DNA from: Ruminococcus sp.
GTDB taxonomy: Bacteria > Bacillota > Clostridia > Oscillospirales > Ruminococcaceae
NCBI GenBank assembly: GCA_017478965.1
Contig: JAFVCV010000013.1
Span: 62,001 to 126,000, forward strand
Length of the DNA stretch: 64,000 bases
Direction: 5' to 3'
The notes under the pieces: generated by a model
Told to the model about the DNA's origin: nothing
Seen by the model: the letters and a program-made list of their open reading frames with translations, nothing else
The model's database searches: none
Made by a program: the position numbers and the translations under genes
Shown: piece by piece, positions 19,160 through 27,669 of the stretch
Layout: every line of letters starts with the position of its first letter
How positions within the stretch are numbered: the stretch's first letter is position 1

Positions 19160-19795
19160 ATGAACAACATCATCCTGTTAGGCGCCCCCGGTGCGGGCAA
19201 GGGCACACAGGCAGAGGTCATCTGCAAGGTGCTCGGTATCCCTACCATCTCCACAGGCAATATGCTCAGAGCCGCCGTAAAGGCCGGCACAGAGTACGGT
19301 CTCAAGGCTAAGGCTGCTATGGAAGCAGGCGCTTTGGTATCGGACGACATCGTTATCGGTATCCTGAAGGACAGGATCGCAGAGAGCGACGCTCAGAACG
19401 GTTTTATCCTTGACGGTTTCCCGAGATCGGTACCCCAGGCAGAGGCACTGGACGCCATGGGCATTGTGATCGATAAGGTCATCGAGATCGATGTTCCTGA
19501 CGAGACCATAAAGCAGAGACTTTCAGGCAGAAGAGTGTGCCTTGACTGCGGGGCTACCTACCACGTTGACTTCAAGCCTTCAAAGAAAGAGGGCGTCTGC
19601 GATGTCTGCGGCAAGCCGATCGTTATCCGCAAGGACGACGAGCCGGAAACAGTTCTCAGCAGACTGGCAACATATCATGAAGTAACAGCTCCTCTGAAGG
19701 ATTATTATGAGAAGCAGGGCAAGCTGATATCGGTCAAGGGCCTTGATACCGTAGAGGAGACCTCTAAGGCAGTGCTCGAGGCTGTTAAGGCTTGA
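19160..19795 (+). CDS. adk: Adenylate kinase
   Basis: It balances AMP, ADP and ATP. The P-loop is [10 protein letters not shown] (about 7-16). The LID domain is the zinc-binding form, with [12 protein letters not shown] and CDVCGKP giving four Cys, typical of Gram-positive enzymes. At 211 residues it is complete. AAAGGAG lies before the ATG. Confidence 0.97.
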   Translation: MNNIILLGAPGAGKGTQAEVICKVLGIPTISTGNMLRAAVKAGTEYGLKAKAAMEAGALVSDDIVIGILKDRIAESDAQNGFILDGFPRSVPQAEALDAMGIVIDKVIEIDVPDETIKQRLSGRRVCLDCGATYHVDFKPSKKEGVCDVCGKPIVIRKDDEPETVLSRLATYHEVTAPLKDYYEKQGKLISVKGLDTVEETSKAVLEAVKA

Positions 19796-19834
19796 TAGCA
19801 GGAAGTTATTTCCATAGAAAGTCAGGCATTCTAA

Positions 19835-20581
19835 ATGATATGCATCAAATCCAATAAGGAAATTGAGAAGCTGCGCAAGGCAGGCATGATAACTGCCGGC
19901 GCAATACAGGCGGCAGGTGAGGCTCTCAGACCGGGCATGACCACCAGAGAGCTTGACAAGGTCGTCGAAAGATATATAACCTCACACGGCGCAAAGCCGG
20001 GGTTCAAGGGCTACGGCGGATTTCCGGCTGCGGCCTGCATCTCGGTGAACGATGAGGTCATACACGGTATACCCGGCTCCAGGAAGATAATGGAGGGGGA
20101 TATAGTTTCTGTTGATACGGGAGCATACATCGACGGGTATCACGGTGATTCATGCAAGACCTTCGCCTGCGGCAAGATCTCAGACGATGTGGCAGCACTG
20201 CTGAAGTCCACCGAAGAAAGCCTTTACCTGGCCATCGAAATGGTAAAGCCGGGAGTAAGGATAGGGGATATAGGCGCCGCCATACAGAAATACAACGAGG
20301 ACAGAGGCTTCTCGGTGGTGAGAGAATTCGTAGGCCACGGACTGGGAAGGGACCTTCATGAGGACCCTGAGGTGCCGAATTTCGGCAAGGCCGGACACGG
20401 GATAAGATTACAGGCCGGAATGGTCATCTGTATCGAACCGATGATAAACATGGGTTCGCCCGCAATAAAGGTCATGCCGGATAAGTGGACCGTAAAGACC
20501 CAGGACGGAAAATGGTCGGCGCATTTTGAACACGCTATCGCTGTTACTCAGGACGGCTGCGTAATACTCAGCAGACTGTGA
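19835..20581 (+). CDS. map: Methionine aminopeptidase, type I
   Basis: It removes the initiator Met from new proteins. The 248 residues carry the metal-site pattern: the His in EVIHGIPGSR, Asp in VSVDTGAYIDGYHGDSCKT, His in VGHGLGRDLHE, and Glu in CIEPMIN and HFEHAIAVT. The ribosome site before ATG 19835 is weak, perhaps relying on coupling with adk. Its TGA overlaps the next ATG. Confidence 0.95.
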   Translation: MICIKSNKEIEKLRKAGMITAGAIQAAGEALRPGMTTRELDKVVERYITSHGAKPGFKGYGGFPAAACISVNDEVIHGIPGSRKIMEGDIVSVDTGAYIDGYHGDSCKTFACGKISDDVAALLKSTEESLYLAIEMVKPGVRIGDIGAAIQKYNEDRGFSVVREFVGHGLGRDLHEDPEVPNFGKAGHGIRLQAGMVICIEPMINMGSPAIKVMPDKWTVKTQDGKWSAHFEHAIAVTQDGCVILSRL

Positions 20582-20877
20582 TGAGCGGGAGCGTTGATGA
20601 AATAAAGGCCGGCACCCTGGTGAAAGCCCTGGCAGGCCGTGACAAAGGCTCCTATTTTGTTGCAGTGGGAGCAAGCGGCGGCTTTGTGGACATAGCGGAC
20701 GGCAGGAGACGTAAGGTCGAAAAGCCCAAGCGAAAGAACGTAAAGCACATTTCACCTGTCGAGGGGCAGATATACAGCGGGGAGCTGACGAACAGAAAAC
20801 TAAGACGGCTGATAAGCGAGTACCTGACCCACGCTCGTTTACCGAAGGCCGATGACCTTGATGGGGAGGTTTTATAA
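20581..20877 (+). CDS. KOW-domain RNA-binding protein (L14e-like)
   Basis: This 98-residue protein has an N-terminal KOW domain ([18 protein letters not shown] and [18 protein letters not shown]). Homologues of unknown role are common between map and infA in Firmicutes. I place the start at the ATG at 20581, which overlaps the map stop as TGATG; the GTG three bases earlier has no separate ribosome site. Its own stop overlaps the infA ATG, so translation is probably coupled on both sides. Confidence 0.85.
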   Translation: MSGSVDEIKAGTLVKALAGRDKGSYFVAVGASGGFVDIADGRRRKVEKPKRKNVKHISPVEGQIYSGELTNRKLRRLISEYLTHARLPKADDLDGEVL

Positions 20878-21095
20878 TGTCGAAAGAAGATGTACTTGAG
20901 GTCGAGGGCATAGTGCTCGAAGCACTGCCTAACGCAACATTTACTGTTGAACTTACAAACGGTCATAAAATTCTTGCCCATATATCGGGTAAGCTTCGTA
21001 TGAATTATATCCGCATAGTACCCGGTGACAAGGTGACGGTCGAGATGTCGCCCTACGATCTGTCAAAGGGAAGAATAACCTGGAGAGCTAAGTAA
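20877..21095 (+). CDS. infA: Translation initiation factor IF-1
   Basis: IF-1 blocks the A site during initiation. The 72-residue OB-fold protein has [30 protein letters not shown] and [22 protein letters not shown], all typical. It overlaps the KOW gene by one base (TAATG). Confidence 0.97.
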   Translation: MSKEDVLEVEGIVLEALPNATFTVELTNGHKILAHISGKLRMNYIRIVPGDKVTVEMSPYDLSKGRITWRAK

Positions 21096-21158
21096 GAGAG
21101 CTTTCCCTTTATACGTGAAAAGCTTGAAAAAGCTTTGTTGATCAAAGGAGGTATTTCA

Positions 21159-21272
21159 ATGAAAGTAAGACCTTCAGTTAAGCCTATCTGCGAGAAGTGC
21201 AAGGTTATCAAAAGAAAGGGCAAGATAATGGTTATCTGCCAGAACCCCAAGCACAAGCAGCGTCAGGGCTAA
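21159..21272 (+). CDS. rpmJ: 50S ribosomal protein L36
   Basis: The frame encodes 37 residues ([19 protein letters not shown]...). CEKC followed by [12 protein letters not shown] gives the Cys-Cys-Cys-His zinc site of the C+ form. AAAGGAGG lies before the ATG. An AAAAGCTT/AAGCTTT hairpin sits in the 63-base gap upstream. Confidence 0.96.
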   Translation: MKVRPSVKPICEKCKVIKRKGKIMVICQNPKHKQRQG

Positions 21273-21301
21273 CAGACGAAAAATGGAGGTGCAGCTAAAT
21301 A

Positions 21302-21670
21302 ATGGCTCGTATTGCTGGTATTGACCTGCCTAGAGATAAGAGGATAGAGATCGCTCTTACCTATGTATACGGCATCGGTCAGAAAACTGCTAAGAAAATT
21401 CTTGAGGCTACAGGCGTTGATCCTGACGTCAGAGTAAAGGACATGAACGAGGACGATGTTTCCAAGCTGAGAGAGTATATCGATCACAATCTCACTGTTG
21501 AGGGCGACCTGAGAAGAACAGTAGCTCTGAACATCAAGAGACTTACAGAAATCGGTTGCTACAGAGGCGTTCGTCACAGAAAGGGCCTGCCCGTAAGAGG
21601 TCAGAGGACCAAGACCAACGCCAGGACCAGAAAAGGCCCTGTAAAGACCATAGCTAACAAGAAGAAGTAA
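21302..21670 (+). CDS. rpsM: 30S ribosomal protein S13
   Basis: S13 contacts the P-site tRNA and the 50S subunit. The 122 residues start [20 protein letters not shown] and contain [20 protein letters not shown]. Confidence 0.97.
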   Translation: MARIAGIDLPRDKRIEIALTYVYGIGQKTAKKILEATGVDPDVRVKDMNEDDVSKLREYIDHNLTVEGDLRRTVALNIKRLTEIGCYRGVRHRKGLPVRGQRTKTNARTRKGPVKTIANKKK

Positions 21671-21685
21671 GGGAGGGTATAGATC

Positions 21686-22084
21686 ATGGCTCAGGCTAAG
21701 AAGAAGACGACAGTACGTCGCCGTCGTGAAAGAAAGAACATTGAACAGGGACAGGTCCATATCCAGTCCACATTCAACAATACCATCGTTACCATCACTG
21801 ATATGCAGGGCAACGCAATTTCTTGGGCATCTGCCGGCGGACTTGGCTTCAGAGGCTCCAAGAAGTCCACTCCTTTCGCAGCACAGACTGCTGCTGAGAC
21901 AGCTGCAAGAGCAGCTAAGGAACACGGTCTGAAGATCGTGGAGGTATTCGTAAAGGGACCCGGCGCAGGCCGTGAGGCTGCCATCAGAGCGCTCCAGTCG
22001 GAGGAGCTCGAGGTAAGGCTCATCAAGGACGTAACTCCTATCCCCCACAACGGATGCCGTCCCCCCAAGAGAAGAAGAGTGTAA
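21686..22084 (+). CDS. rpsK: 30S ribosomal protein S11
   Basis: S11 lies on the 30S platform near the mRNA exit. The 132 residues include [34 protein letters not shown]-type sequence ([11 protein letters not shown]) and the C-terminal [15 protein letters not shown]. Confidence 0.97.
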   Translation: MAQAKKKTTVRRRRERKNIEQGQVHIQSTFNNTIVTITDMQGNAISWASAGGLGFRGSKKSTPFAAQTAAETAARAAKEHGLKIVEVFVKGPGAGREAAIRALQSEELEVRLIKDVTPIPHNGCRPPKRRRV

Positions 22085-22187
22085 AAGAAGACGATTTGAG
22101 TTTGCAGCTTAACTCAAAGTCGGGCAGAGGGACGAAGGGTCCCTCAGAGAGGTCCGATAAACAATTAGAAAACGGAGGTCATTAAAA
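22085..22187 (+). promoter_or_regulatory. Structured gap before rpsD, candidate S4 autoregulatory leader
   Basis: Two stems are clear: TTGAGTT/AACTCAA (22096-22102 with 22111-22117) and GAGGGAC/GTCCCTC (22127-22133 with 22139-22145). An outer TCGG/CCGA pairing encloses the second. No terminator is present. S4 is known to bind its own mRNA leader in Bacillus; that it does so here is inferred. Confidence 0.5.
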
Positions 22188-22871
22188 ATGGCAGTAAGCA
22201 GAGAACCAATACTCAAGAGATGCAGAGCATTAGGCATCAGCCCCGCAGTAATGGGCGTAAACGCATCAGTAAACGAGGACAAGAAGAAGGCTATCAAGGA
22301 GGACGCTTCCAAGAAGAACATCGCCTCCAGGAAGCTGACTATCGACAGCCCCGTTGACTACAGAGATCCCAACGCAGGCAAGAGGAAGAAGGTATCAGAG
22401 TACGGCCTTCAGCTGAAGGAAAAGCAGAAGCTGAGATTTATCTACGGCGTACTTGAGAAGCAGTTCCACCACTATTTTGAGCTTGCTCAGAAGATGGAGG
22501 GACAGGCAGGTACGAACCTTCTGACACTGCTTGAGTCAAGACTTGATAATGTTGTATTCAGAATGGGTCTTTCTATGACCAGGCGTGAGGCAAGACAGCT
22601 TGTCGTACACGGTCACTATCTTGTAAACGGCAAGAGAGTCGATATCCCTTCCTACAGAGTTAAGGTAGGCGATGTGATCTCTCTGAAGGAGAACAGCAAG
22701 AAGAGCCCTAAGTTCAAGGAGATCATAGAGGCAAAGGCCGGCGAGATCACCCCTGAGTGGCTCGAGGTGGACAAGAACAACCAGACTGCAAAGGTAGTTC
22801 GTATGCCTGTTAAGGAAGACCTCGGTTACGAGATCGAGGAGCACCTGATCGTAGAGCTGTATTCTAAGTAA
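22188..22871 (+). CDS. rpsD: 30S ribosomal protein S4
   Basis: S4 starts 30S assembly and in several bacteria represses its own synthesis. The 227-residue protein carries the S4 RNA-binding domain (SRLDNVVFRMGLSMTRREAR, about 117-136, then HGHYLVNGKRVDIPSYRV). It is somewhat longer than the usual 200-210 residues, because of an Ala/Lys-rich insert (about 26-48). The N-terminal zinc-Cys pattern is absent. Confidence 0.96.
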   Translation: MAVSREPILKRCRALGISPAVMGVNASVNEDKKKAIKEDASKKNIASRKLTIDSPVDYRDPNAGKRKKVSEYGLQLKEKQKLRFIYGVLEKQFHHYFELAQKMEGQAGTNLLTLLESRLDNVVFRMGLSMTRREARQLVVHGHYLVNGKRVDIPSYRVKVGDVISLKENSKKSPKFKEIIEAKAGEITPEWLEVDKNNQTAKVVRMPVKEDLGYEIEEHLIVELYSK

Positions 22872-22888
22872 TAGAGTAGGTCCTCTGA

Positions 22889-22915
22889 CGCTGTATTGCG
22901 CCATGCAATACAGCG
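22889..22915 (+). promoter_or_regulatory. 10-bp hairpin before rpoA
   Basis: CGCTGTATTG (22889-22898) pairs perfectly with CAATACAGCG (22906-22915) around a 7-base loop in the 110-base rpsD-rpoA gap. No T run follows, so it may be a processing or regulatory site. Confidence 0.5.
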
Positions 22916-22981
22916 AAAGGGATAGCTTTGCTTAGGAAACGAAACTATAACATCAAAGTTTGAAAACAGGAGGGTCATTTA

Positions 22982-23941
22982 ATGCTTGAAAAGATAGAAA
23001 AGCCTAAGATCGAAACGCCTGAGCTTAAAAGCAACGGAACATACGGCAAGTTTATTCTGGAGCCTTTGGAGCGTGGCTATGGTATCACTCTCGGCAACAG
23101 CCTTAGACGTGTACTGCTCTCCTCTTTGCCGGGTGTTGCTGTTACATCTGTAAAGATTGACGGTGTACACCACGAACTATCAACTATCCCGGGAGTAAAG
23201 GAAGATGTAACAGAGATCATCCTGAACCTCAAGGGACTAACTGCAAAGCTTTACGGTGAAGGTCCGAAAACTATCTATATTGAGGCCGAGGGCGAATGCG
23301 TAGTGACCGCAGGCGACATCAAGGCAGACTCAGAGGTAGATATACTCGTACCCGATATGCACATTGCAACTTTAGGCGCAGGCGCCAAGCTGTATATGGA
23401 GATAACCATAGACAGGGGCAGGGGCTATGTTTCGGCAGAAAAGAACAAGAGCCTGATGCAGAATGCACCTATAGGGATAATTGCAGTAGACAGTATTTAT
23501 TCGCCGGTACTGAAGGTAAACTATACGGTGGACAACACCCGTGTAGGTCACATTACCGACTTTGACAAGCTGACGTTGGAAGTATGGACCGACGGTACCA
23601 TTTCCGCAAAGGAAGCTGTATCAATGGCAGCCAAACTCCTCAACGAGCATCTTAATCCCTTCGTCGATCTGTCCGAAGAGACGAACGTCGTAGAGATCAT
23701 GGTCGAAAAAGACGATCAGGGTAAAGAAAAGATCCTTGAGATGACCATTGAGGAACTTGACTTATCCGTGCGTTCATTCAACTGTCTCAAGCGTGCAGGT
23801 ATCAACACAGTCAACGATTTGATCGAGAAGTCCGCAGAAGAGATGATGAAGGTCAGGAACCTTGGTAAGAAGAGCTTTGACGAGGTAAGGGAAAAGCTCC
23901 ATTCTCTGGGTTATGAGCTGAATTCTGAGGACGATAATTAA
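22982..23941 (+). CDS. rpoA: RNA polymerase subunit alpha
   Basis: Alpha nucleates the polymerase core. The N-terminal domain has [28 protein letters not shown]. The C-terminal domain (about 250-312), which contacts UP elements and activators, has [19 protein letters not shown] and [17 protein letters not shown]. The 319-residue length is normal. AGGAGG precedes the ATG. Confidence 0.97.
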   Translation: MLEKIEKPKIETPELKSNGTYGKFILEPLERGYGITLGNSLRRVLLSSLPGVAVTSVKIDGVHHELSTIPGVKEDVTEIILNLKGLTAKLYGEGPKTIYIEAEGECVVTAGDIKADSEVDILVPDMHIATLGAGAKLYMEITIDRGRGYVSAEKNKSLMQNAPIGIIAVDSIYSPVLKVNYTVDNTRVGHITDFDKLTLEVWTDGTISAKEAVSMAAKLLNEHLNPFVDLSEETNVVEIMVEKDDQGKEKILEMTIEELDLSVRSFNCLKRAGINTVNDLIEKSAEEMMKVRNLGKKSFDEVREKLHSLGYELNSEDDN

Positions 23942-23970
23942 AGAGTAAAAAGAGTAAGGAGTGAAGATCT

Positions 23971-24312
23971 ATGCCAGGCACAAGAAAGCTGGGAAGGACC
24001 AGTGACCAGAGAAAGGCAATGCTCAGAGCGATGGTCACCTTTCTTCTCGAGAACGGTAAGATTGAAACCACTGTAACAAGAGCTAAGGAAGTAGCCGCAA
24101 TGACCGAGAAAATGATAACTCTCGGCAAGGCCGGCGACCTCCATTCAAAGCGTCAGGTATTCTCTTATGTAACTAAGGAAGCTGTTGCTAAGAAGCTTTT
24201 TGATGAGATAGCACCTAACTATGCAGAGCGCAAGGGCGGCTACACCAAGATCGTAAGGATCGGACCCCGCCGTGGCGACGCTGCTGAAATGGCTATCATC
24301 CAGTTGGTATGA
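23971..24312 (+). CDS. rplQ: 50S ribosomal protein L17
   Basis: L17 lies near the tunnel exit. The 113 residues begin [20 protein letters not shown] and include [20 protein letters not shown]. It is the last gene of the operon; a strong terminator follows. Confidence 0.97.
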   Translation: MPGTRKLGRTSDQRKAMLRAMVTFLLENGKIETTVTRAKEVAAMTEKMITLGKAGDLHSKRQVFSYVTKEAVAKKLFDEIAPNYAERKGGYTKIVRIGPRRGDAAEMAIIQLV

Positions 24313-24320
24313 TAAACATT

Positions 24321-24355
24321 CTTCCTCCCGCAAAAGCGGGGGGAAGATTTTTTTT
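24321..24355 (+). terminator. Terminator of the ribosomal operon
   Basis: An 11-bp stem with one G-T pair (24321-24331 with 24336-24346) is followed by eight T residues. Confidence 0.92.
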
Positions 24356-24378
24356 GCACTGAAGCAGCGGCTATAAAA

Positions 24379-24391
24379 GGTAAAATTTACC
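24379..24391. promoter_or_regulatory. Palindromic operator candidate
   Basis: GGTAAA-A-TTTACC abuts the -35 box of the symporter promoter. A repressor bound here would block polymerase. The regulator is unknown. Confidence 0.4.
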
Positions 24392-24420
24392 TTGACTAAT
24401 CCGGACAAAAATGGTATAAT
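24392..24420 (+). promoter_or_regulatory. Symporter promoter
   Basis: TTGACT (24392-24397), 17 bases, TATAAT (24415-24420). Confidence 0.85.
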
Positions 24421-24456
24421 CATAGGGATACAGTCTATAATAGGGGAGTTAATCAA

Positions 24457-25878
24457 ATGGACGAATTCAACAGCATTGTCAGGAGCGTGGACGATGTGGT
24501 CTGGGGCCTGCCGCTGATAGTACTTATCCTGGGCTGCGGAGTGCTGCTGAGCCTCAGGATAGGCTTTTTGCAGGTCAGAAAGCTGGGCCTTGCCCTGAAA
24601 TATATGGTAAAAGACGAAGAGCACGGCGAGGGCGAAGTCTCAAGCTTTGCCGCACTTTGCACCGCTCTTTCCGCCACCGTGGGAACAGGCAATATCGTCG
24701 GTGTCGCCACAGCCATAGCCGCCGGGGGTCCGGGCGCACTGTTCTGGATGGAGGCAGCCGCTTTTTTCGGTATGGCCACTAAATATGCCGAGGGCCTGCT
24801 GGCCATAAAGTTCAGAAAGACCGACGTCAACGGCAATATACTGGGAGGGCCTTTCTATTATATAGAAAACGGCATGGGCAGAAAATGGAGGTGGCTGGGT
24901 AAGCTGTTCGCCTTTTTCGGCGTGGGCGCCGGGCTTATGGGCATCGGCACAATTACCCAGATAAATGGCATAACCTCTGCGGCCAATAATTTCTTTGACC
25001 CGGAAAGCACCCACACCGTCAGCATTTTAGGACGGGACTATACCATTACCACCGTCATTGCCGGACTTATCATCACCGTCCTGGTGGGACTCATCATCAT
25101 CGGGGGCATAAAGCGCATCTCGGCAGTGGCCGAGCTTATCGTGCCGGCCATGATAGTGCTTTATATAGCCAGCTGTCTTCTGATAGTTATTTCCCATATC
25201 ACCGAGATACCTTCCGCCATTGCTGTAATAGTCAAGGGAGCCTTCGGCCTCAGGCAGGCCGCAGGAGGGGCTGCGGGCTATGCTGTCGTGGCAGCCTCTA
25301 TGCGAAACGGTATCGCAAGGGGCATATTTTCAAACGAGGCCGGCCTTGGTTCAGCGCCCATAGCTGCCGCAGCAGCAAGGACCAGGGAGCCTGCCAGACA
25401 GGGCCTTGTTACCATGACCGGCACATTCATCGACACCATCGTGGTCTGCACTATGACCGGCCTTTCCATCGTTATGGCAGGGAGCTACGATAAAGGCCTG
25501 GTGGGAGTCGGGATAACCACTGACGCTTTTGCCTACGGTCTGCCTTTTCCTGAAAAGGTCAGCGCCTTTATTCTGATGGTGTGTCTGGCTATCTTTGCTT
25601 TTACCACCATACTGGGGTGGAACTACTATTCCGAAAGATGCCTTTCGTATCTGACCGGCTCTGACCTGAGGGCCGCAAAGATATTCAGATGGGTGTATAT
25701 AGCGGCGGTCTTTATCGGACCTTATCTGACCGTAGAGGCCGTCTGGAACCTGGCCGATATCTTTAACGGCCTGATGGCGCTGCCGAACATTGCAGCGCTG
25801 ATAATGCTTTCCGGCACAGTAAAGACCGAGACAGCGGACTATCTCGCCCGGCTGAGAGCCGGTAAGACCGAAAACTAA
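24457..25878 (+). CDS. Alanine or glycine:cation symporter (AGCS family)
   Basis: This 473-residue inner-membrane carrier has about eleven hydrophobic segments. Family hallmarks are ALSATVGTGNIVGVATAIA, GGPGALFWMEAAAFFGMATK and GIFSNEAGLGSAPIAAAAA. AGCS proteins bring in alanine or glycine with Na+. Four bases separate its stop from the TTG of the next reading frame, and the next gene's ribosome site follows directly, so it is likely co-transcribed with the Fe-S pair. Substrate choice cannot be told from sequence. Confidence 0.92.
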   Translation: MDEFNSIVRSVDDVVWGLPLIVLILGCGVLLSLRIGFLQVRKLGLALKYMVKDEEHGEGEVSSFAALCTALSATVGTGNIVGVATAIAAGGPGALFWMEAAAFFGMATKYAEGLLAIKFRKTDVNGNILGGPFYYIENGMGRKWRWLGKLFAFFGVGAGLMGIGTITQINGITSAANNFFDPESTHTVSILGRDYTITTVIAGLIITVLVGLIIIGGIKRISAVAELIVPAMIVLYIASCLLIVISHITEIPSAIAVIVKGAFGLRQAAGGAAGYAVVAASMRNGIARGIFSNEAGLGSAPIAAAAARTREPARQGLVTMTGTFIDTIVVCTMTGLSIVMAGSYDKGLVGVGITTDAFAYGLPFPEKVSAFILMVCLAIFAFTTILGWNYYSERCLSYLTGSDLRAAKIFRWVYIAAVFIGPYLTVEAVWNLADIFNGLMALPNIAALIMLSGTVKTETADYLARLRAGKTEN

Positions 25879-25900
25879 GCTATTGAAAGGAGAGCCTGCC

Positions 25901-26626
25901 ATGCTCGAACTTAAAAACTTGACCTTCAGCGCCGAAGACGGCGGAAAGGCGGAGATAATCCGCAATATCGACCTTGTGTTGCCTGAGGACAGATTTATCG
26001 TTATCACCGGACCCAACGGCGGCGGAAAATCAACCCTTGCCAAGCTTATCGCCGGCATCGAGCAGCCCACCTCCGGCAGGATCATTTTTAACGGGGAGGA
26101 TATCACAGGACGTTCCATCACCGAGAGGGCCAGGATGGGCATAGGTTTTGCCTTCCAGCAGCCCGTAAGGTTCAAGGGTCTGACGGTGCTGGACCTTCTG
26201 AGGATAGCCGCAGGCAAGACCCTGAGCGTTTCAGAGGCCTGTGAGTATCTTTCGGAGGTGGGGCTTTGCGCAAAGGACTATATAAAGCGTGAGGTCAACT
26301 CCTCTCTTTCCGGCGGCGAACTGAAAAGGATAGAGATAGCTACTATTCTTGCCAGGGACGTGAGTCTGGCGGTCTTTGACGAGCCAGAGGCAGGGATAGA
26401 CCTCTGGAGCTTTACTAATCTTATCCGCATTTTTGAGAAAATGCGCAGCCATGAGGGCGGCAGGACCGTAGTGGTCATTTCTCACCAGGAGCGGATACTC
26501 AATATCGCTGACGAGATAATAGTGCTGACCGACGGCGCAGTTACTGCCAGAGGCAGCAGGGACGAGATAATGCCGCAGATAATCGGCAGCAAGTACGCCG
26601 AAAACATCTGCCCGAAGATAGACTGA
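25901..26626 (+). CDS. SufC/SmsC-like ABC ATPase for Fe-S assembly
   Basis: The 241-residue soluble ATPase has Walker A GPNGGGKST, signature SSLSGGELKRIEIA and Walker B LAVFDEPEAGID. The short form without a permease, and a SufB-type partner 15 bases downstream, point to Fe-S cluster scaffolding rather than transport. The ATG at 25901 follows AAAGGAG (25886-25892). The TTG at 25883 would precede that site and was rejected. In canonical SufC the ATPase powers opening of the SufB/D scaffold. Confidence 0.85.
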   Translation: MLELKNLTFSAEDGGKAEIIRNIDLVLPEDRFIVITGPNGGGKSTLAKLIAGIEQPTSGRIIFNGEDITGRSITERARMGIGFAFQQPVRFKGLTVLDLLRIAAGKTLSVSEACEYLSEVGLCAKDYIKREVNSSLSGGELKRIEIATILARDVSLAVFDEPEAGIDLWSFTNLIRIFEKMRSHEGGRTVVVISHQERILNIADEIIVLTDGAVTARGSRDEIMPQIIGSKYAENICPKID

Positions 26627-26641
26627 TAGGAGGACGAGCTT

Positions 26642-27568
26642 ATGTTGAAGATGGATCCGGTCCAGAAACAGCTTTTGCAGGAGGTAGCCGAGCTCCACGA
26701 TATTCCGGAGGGGGCCTATAACCTCAGGGCCAACGGCCAGTCTGTGGGAAGGAACACCACTGCAAATATAGATATCCAGTCCAAGACTGATGTGAGCGGC
26801 ATCGACATCAGGATAAAGGACGGCACTAAGAATGAGAGCGTCCATATCCCGGTGGTCCTCAGCGAGAGCGGATTAAAGGAAACGGTATATAATGACTTTT
26901 ATATCGGTGACGGCTGCGACGTGCTCATCGTGGCAGGCTGCGGCATCGACAACTGCGGCACTCAGGATTCAGAGCATGACGGAGTTCACAGATTTTTTGT
27001 CGGGAAGAATTCAAAGGTCCGCTATGTGGAAAAGCACTACGGCTCCGGTGACGGTTCCGGCAAGAGGATACTGGACCCGGTGACTGAGGTGTACATTGAC
27101 GAGGGCAGCACGGTGGAGATGGAGATGGTGCAGATAAAGGGTGTTGACTCTACTCACCGCACCACCTTAGGCGAGCTGAAAAAGGACGCTAAGCTGGTGG
27201 TAAGGGAAAGGCTTATGACCCATGGGGAGCAGAACGCTTTTTCTACCTATAAGATAACCCTTAACGGCGACGGCTCCAGTGCGGACGTAGTATCAAGGTC
27301 TGTGGCCAGGGACAACAGCTATCAGAAGCTTGACCTGTGCGTTCTGGGGAACGCTGCGTGCTCGGGCCACACTGAGTGCGACTCCATCATAATGGACAAC
27401 GGCAGGATACTTGCGGTGCCTTCTCTGGAGGCCAACAGTGTTGACGCAGCACTCGTTCACGAGGCTGCAATAGGAAAGATAGCCGGAGAGCAGCTGATAA
27501 AGCTCATGACCTTAGGACTGACCGAAGCCGAAGCTGAGGAGCAGATAATAACAGGCTTTTTAAAGTGA
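26642..27568 (+). CDS. SufB/SmsB-like Fe-S scaffold
   Basis: The 308-residue protein corresponds to the beta-helix core and C-terminus of SufB/SufD (which are 420-480 residues) and lacks their N-terminal region. Signs are DVLIVAGCGIDNCG, VEMEMVQIKGVDSTHRTTLG, and near the end the His/Glu-rich LEANSVDAALVHEAAIGKI. AGGAGG lies eight bases before the ATG. The two-gene set with no SufS, SufU or SufE nearby fits the SUF-like minimal system described in archaea and anaerobic bacteria. Confidence 0.82.
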   Translation: MLKMDPVQKQLLQEVAELHDIPEGAYNLRANGQSVGRNTTANIDIQSKTDVSGIDIRIKDGTKNESVHIPVVLSESGLKETVYNDFYIGDGCDVLIVAGCGIDNCGTQDSEHDGVHRFFVGKNSKVRYVEKHYGSGDGSGKRILDPVTEVYIDEGSTVEMEMVQIKGVDSTHRTTLGELKKDAKLVVRERLMTHGEQNAFSTYKITLNGDGSSADVVSRSVARDNSYQKLDLCVLGNAACSGHTECDSIIMDNGRILAVPSLEANSVDAALVHEAAIGKIAGEQLIKLMTLGLTEAEAEEQIITGFLK

Positions 27569-27611
27569 CCCTGGCAAGGGCCTGTCCGACTGAACGATAT
27601 GAAAAAAACAG

Positions 27612-27645
27612 CCTGCCCTGGCATAATGCCGGGACAGGTCATTTT
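27612..27645. terminator. Bidirectional terminator
   Basis: An 11-position stem (27612-27622 with 27628-27638) has T-rich sequence on the right and seven A residues at 27602-27608 on the left, which read as T on the minus strand. It serves converging genes. Confidence 0.75.
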
Positions 27646-27669
27646 TATTATATAAAGGTTTGTGAGTGC

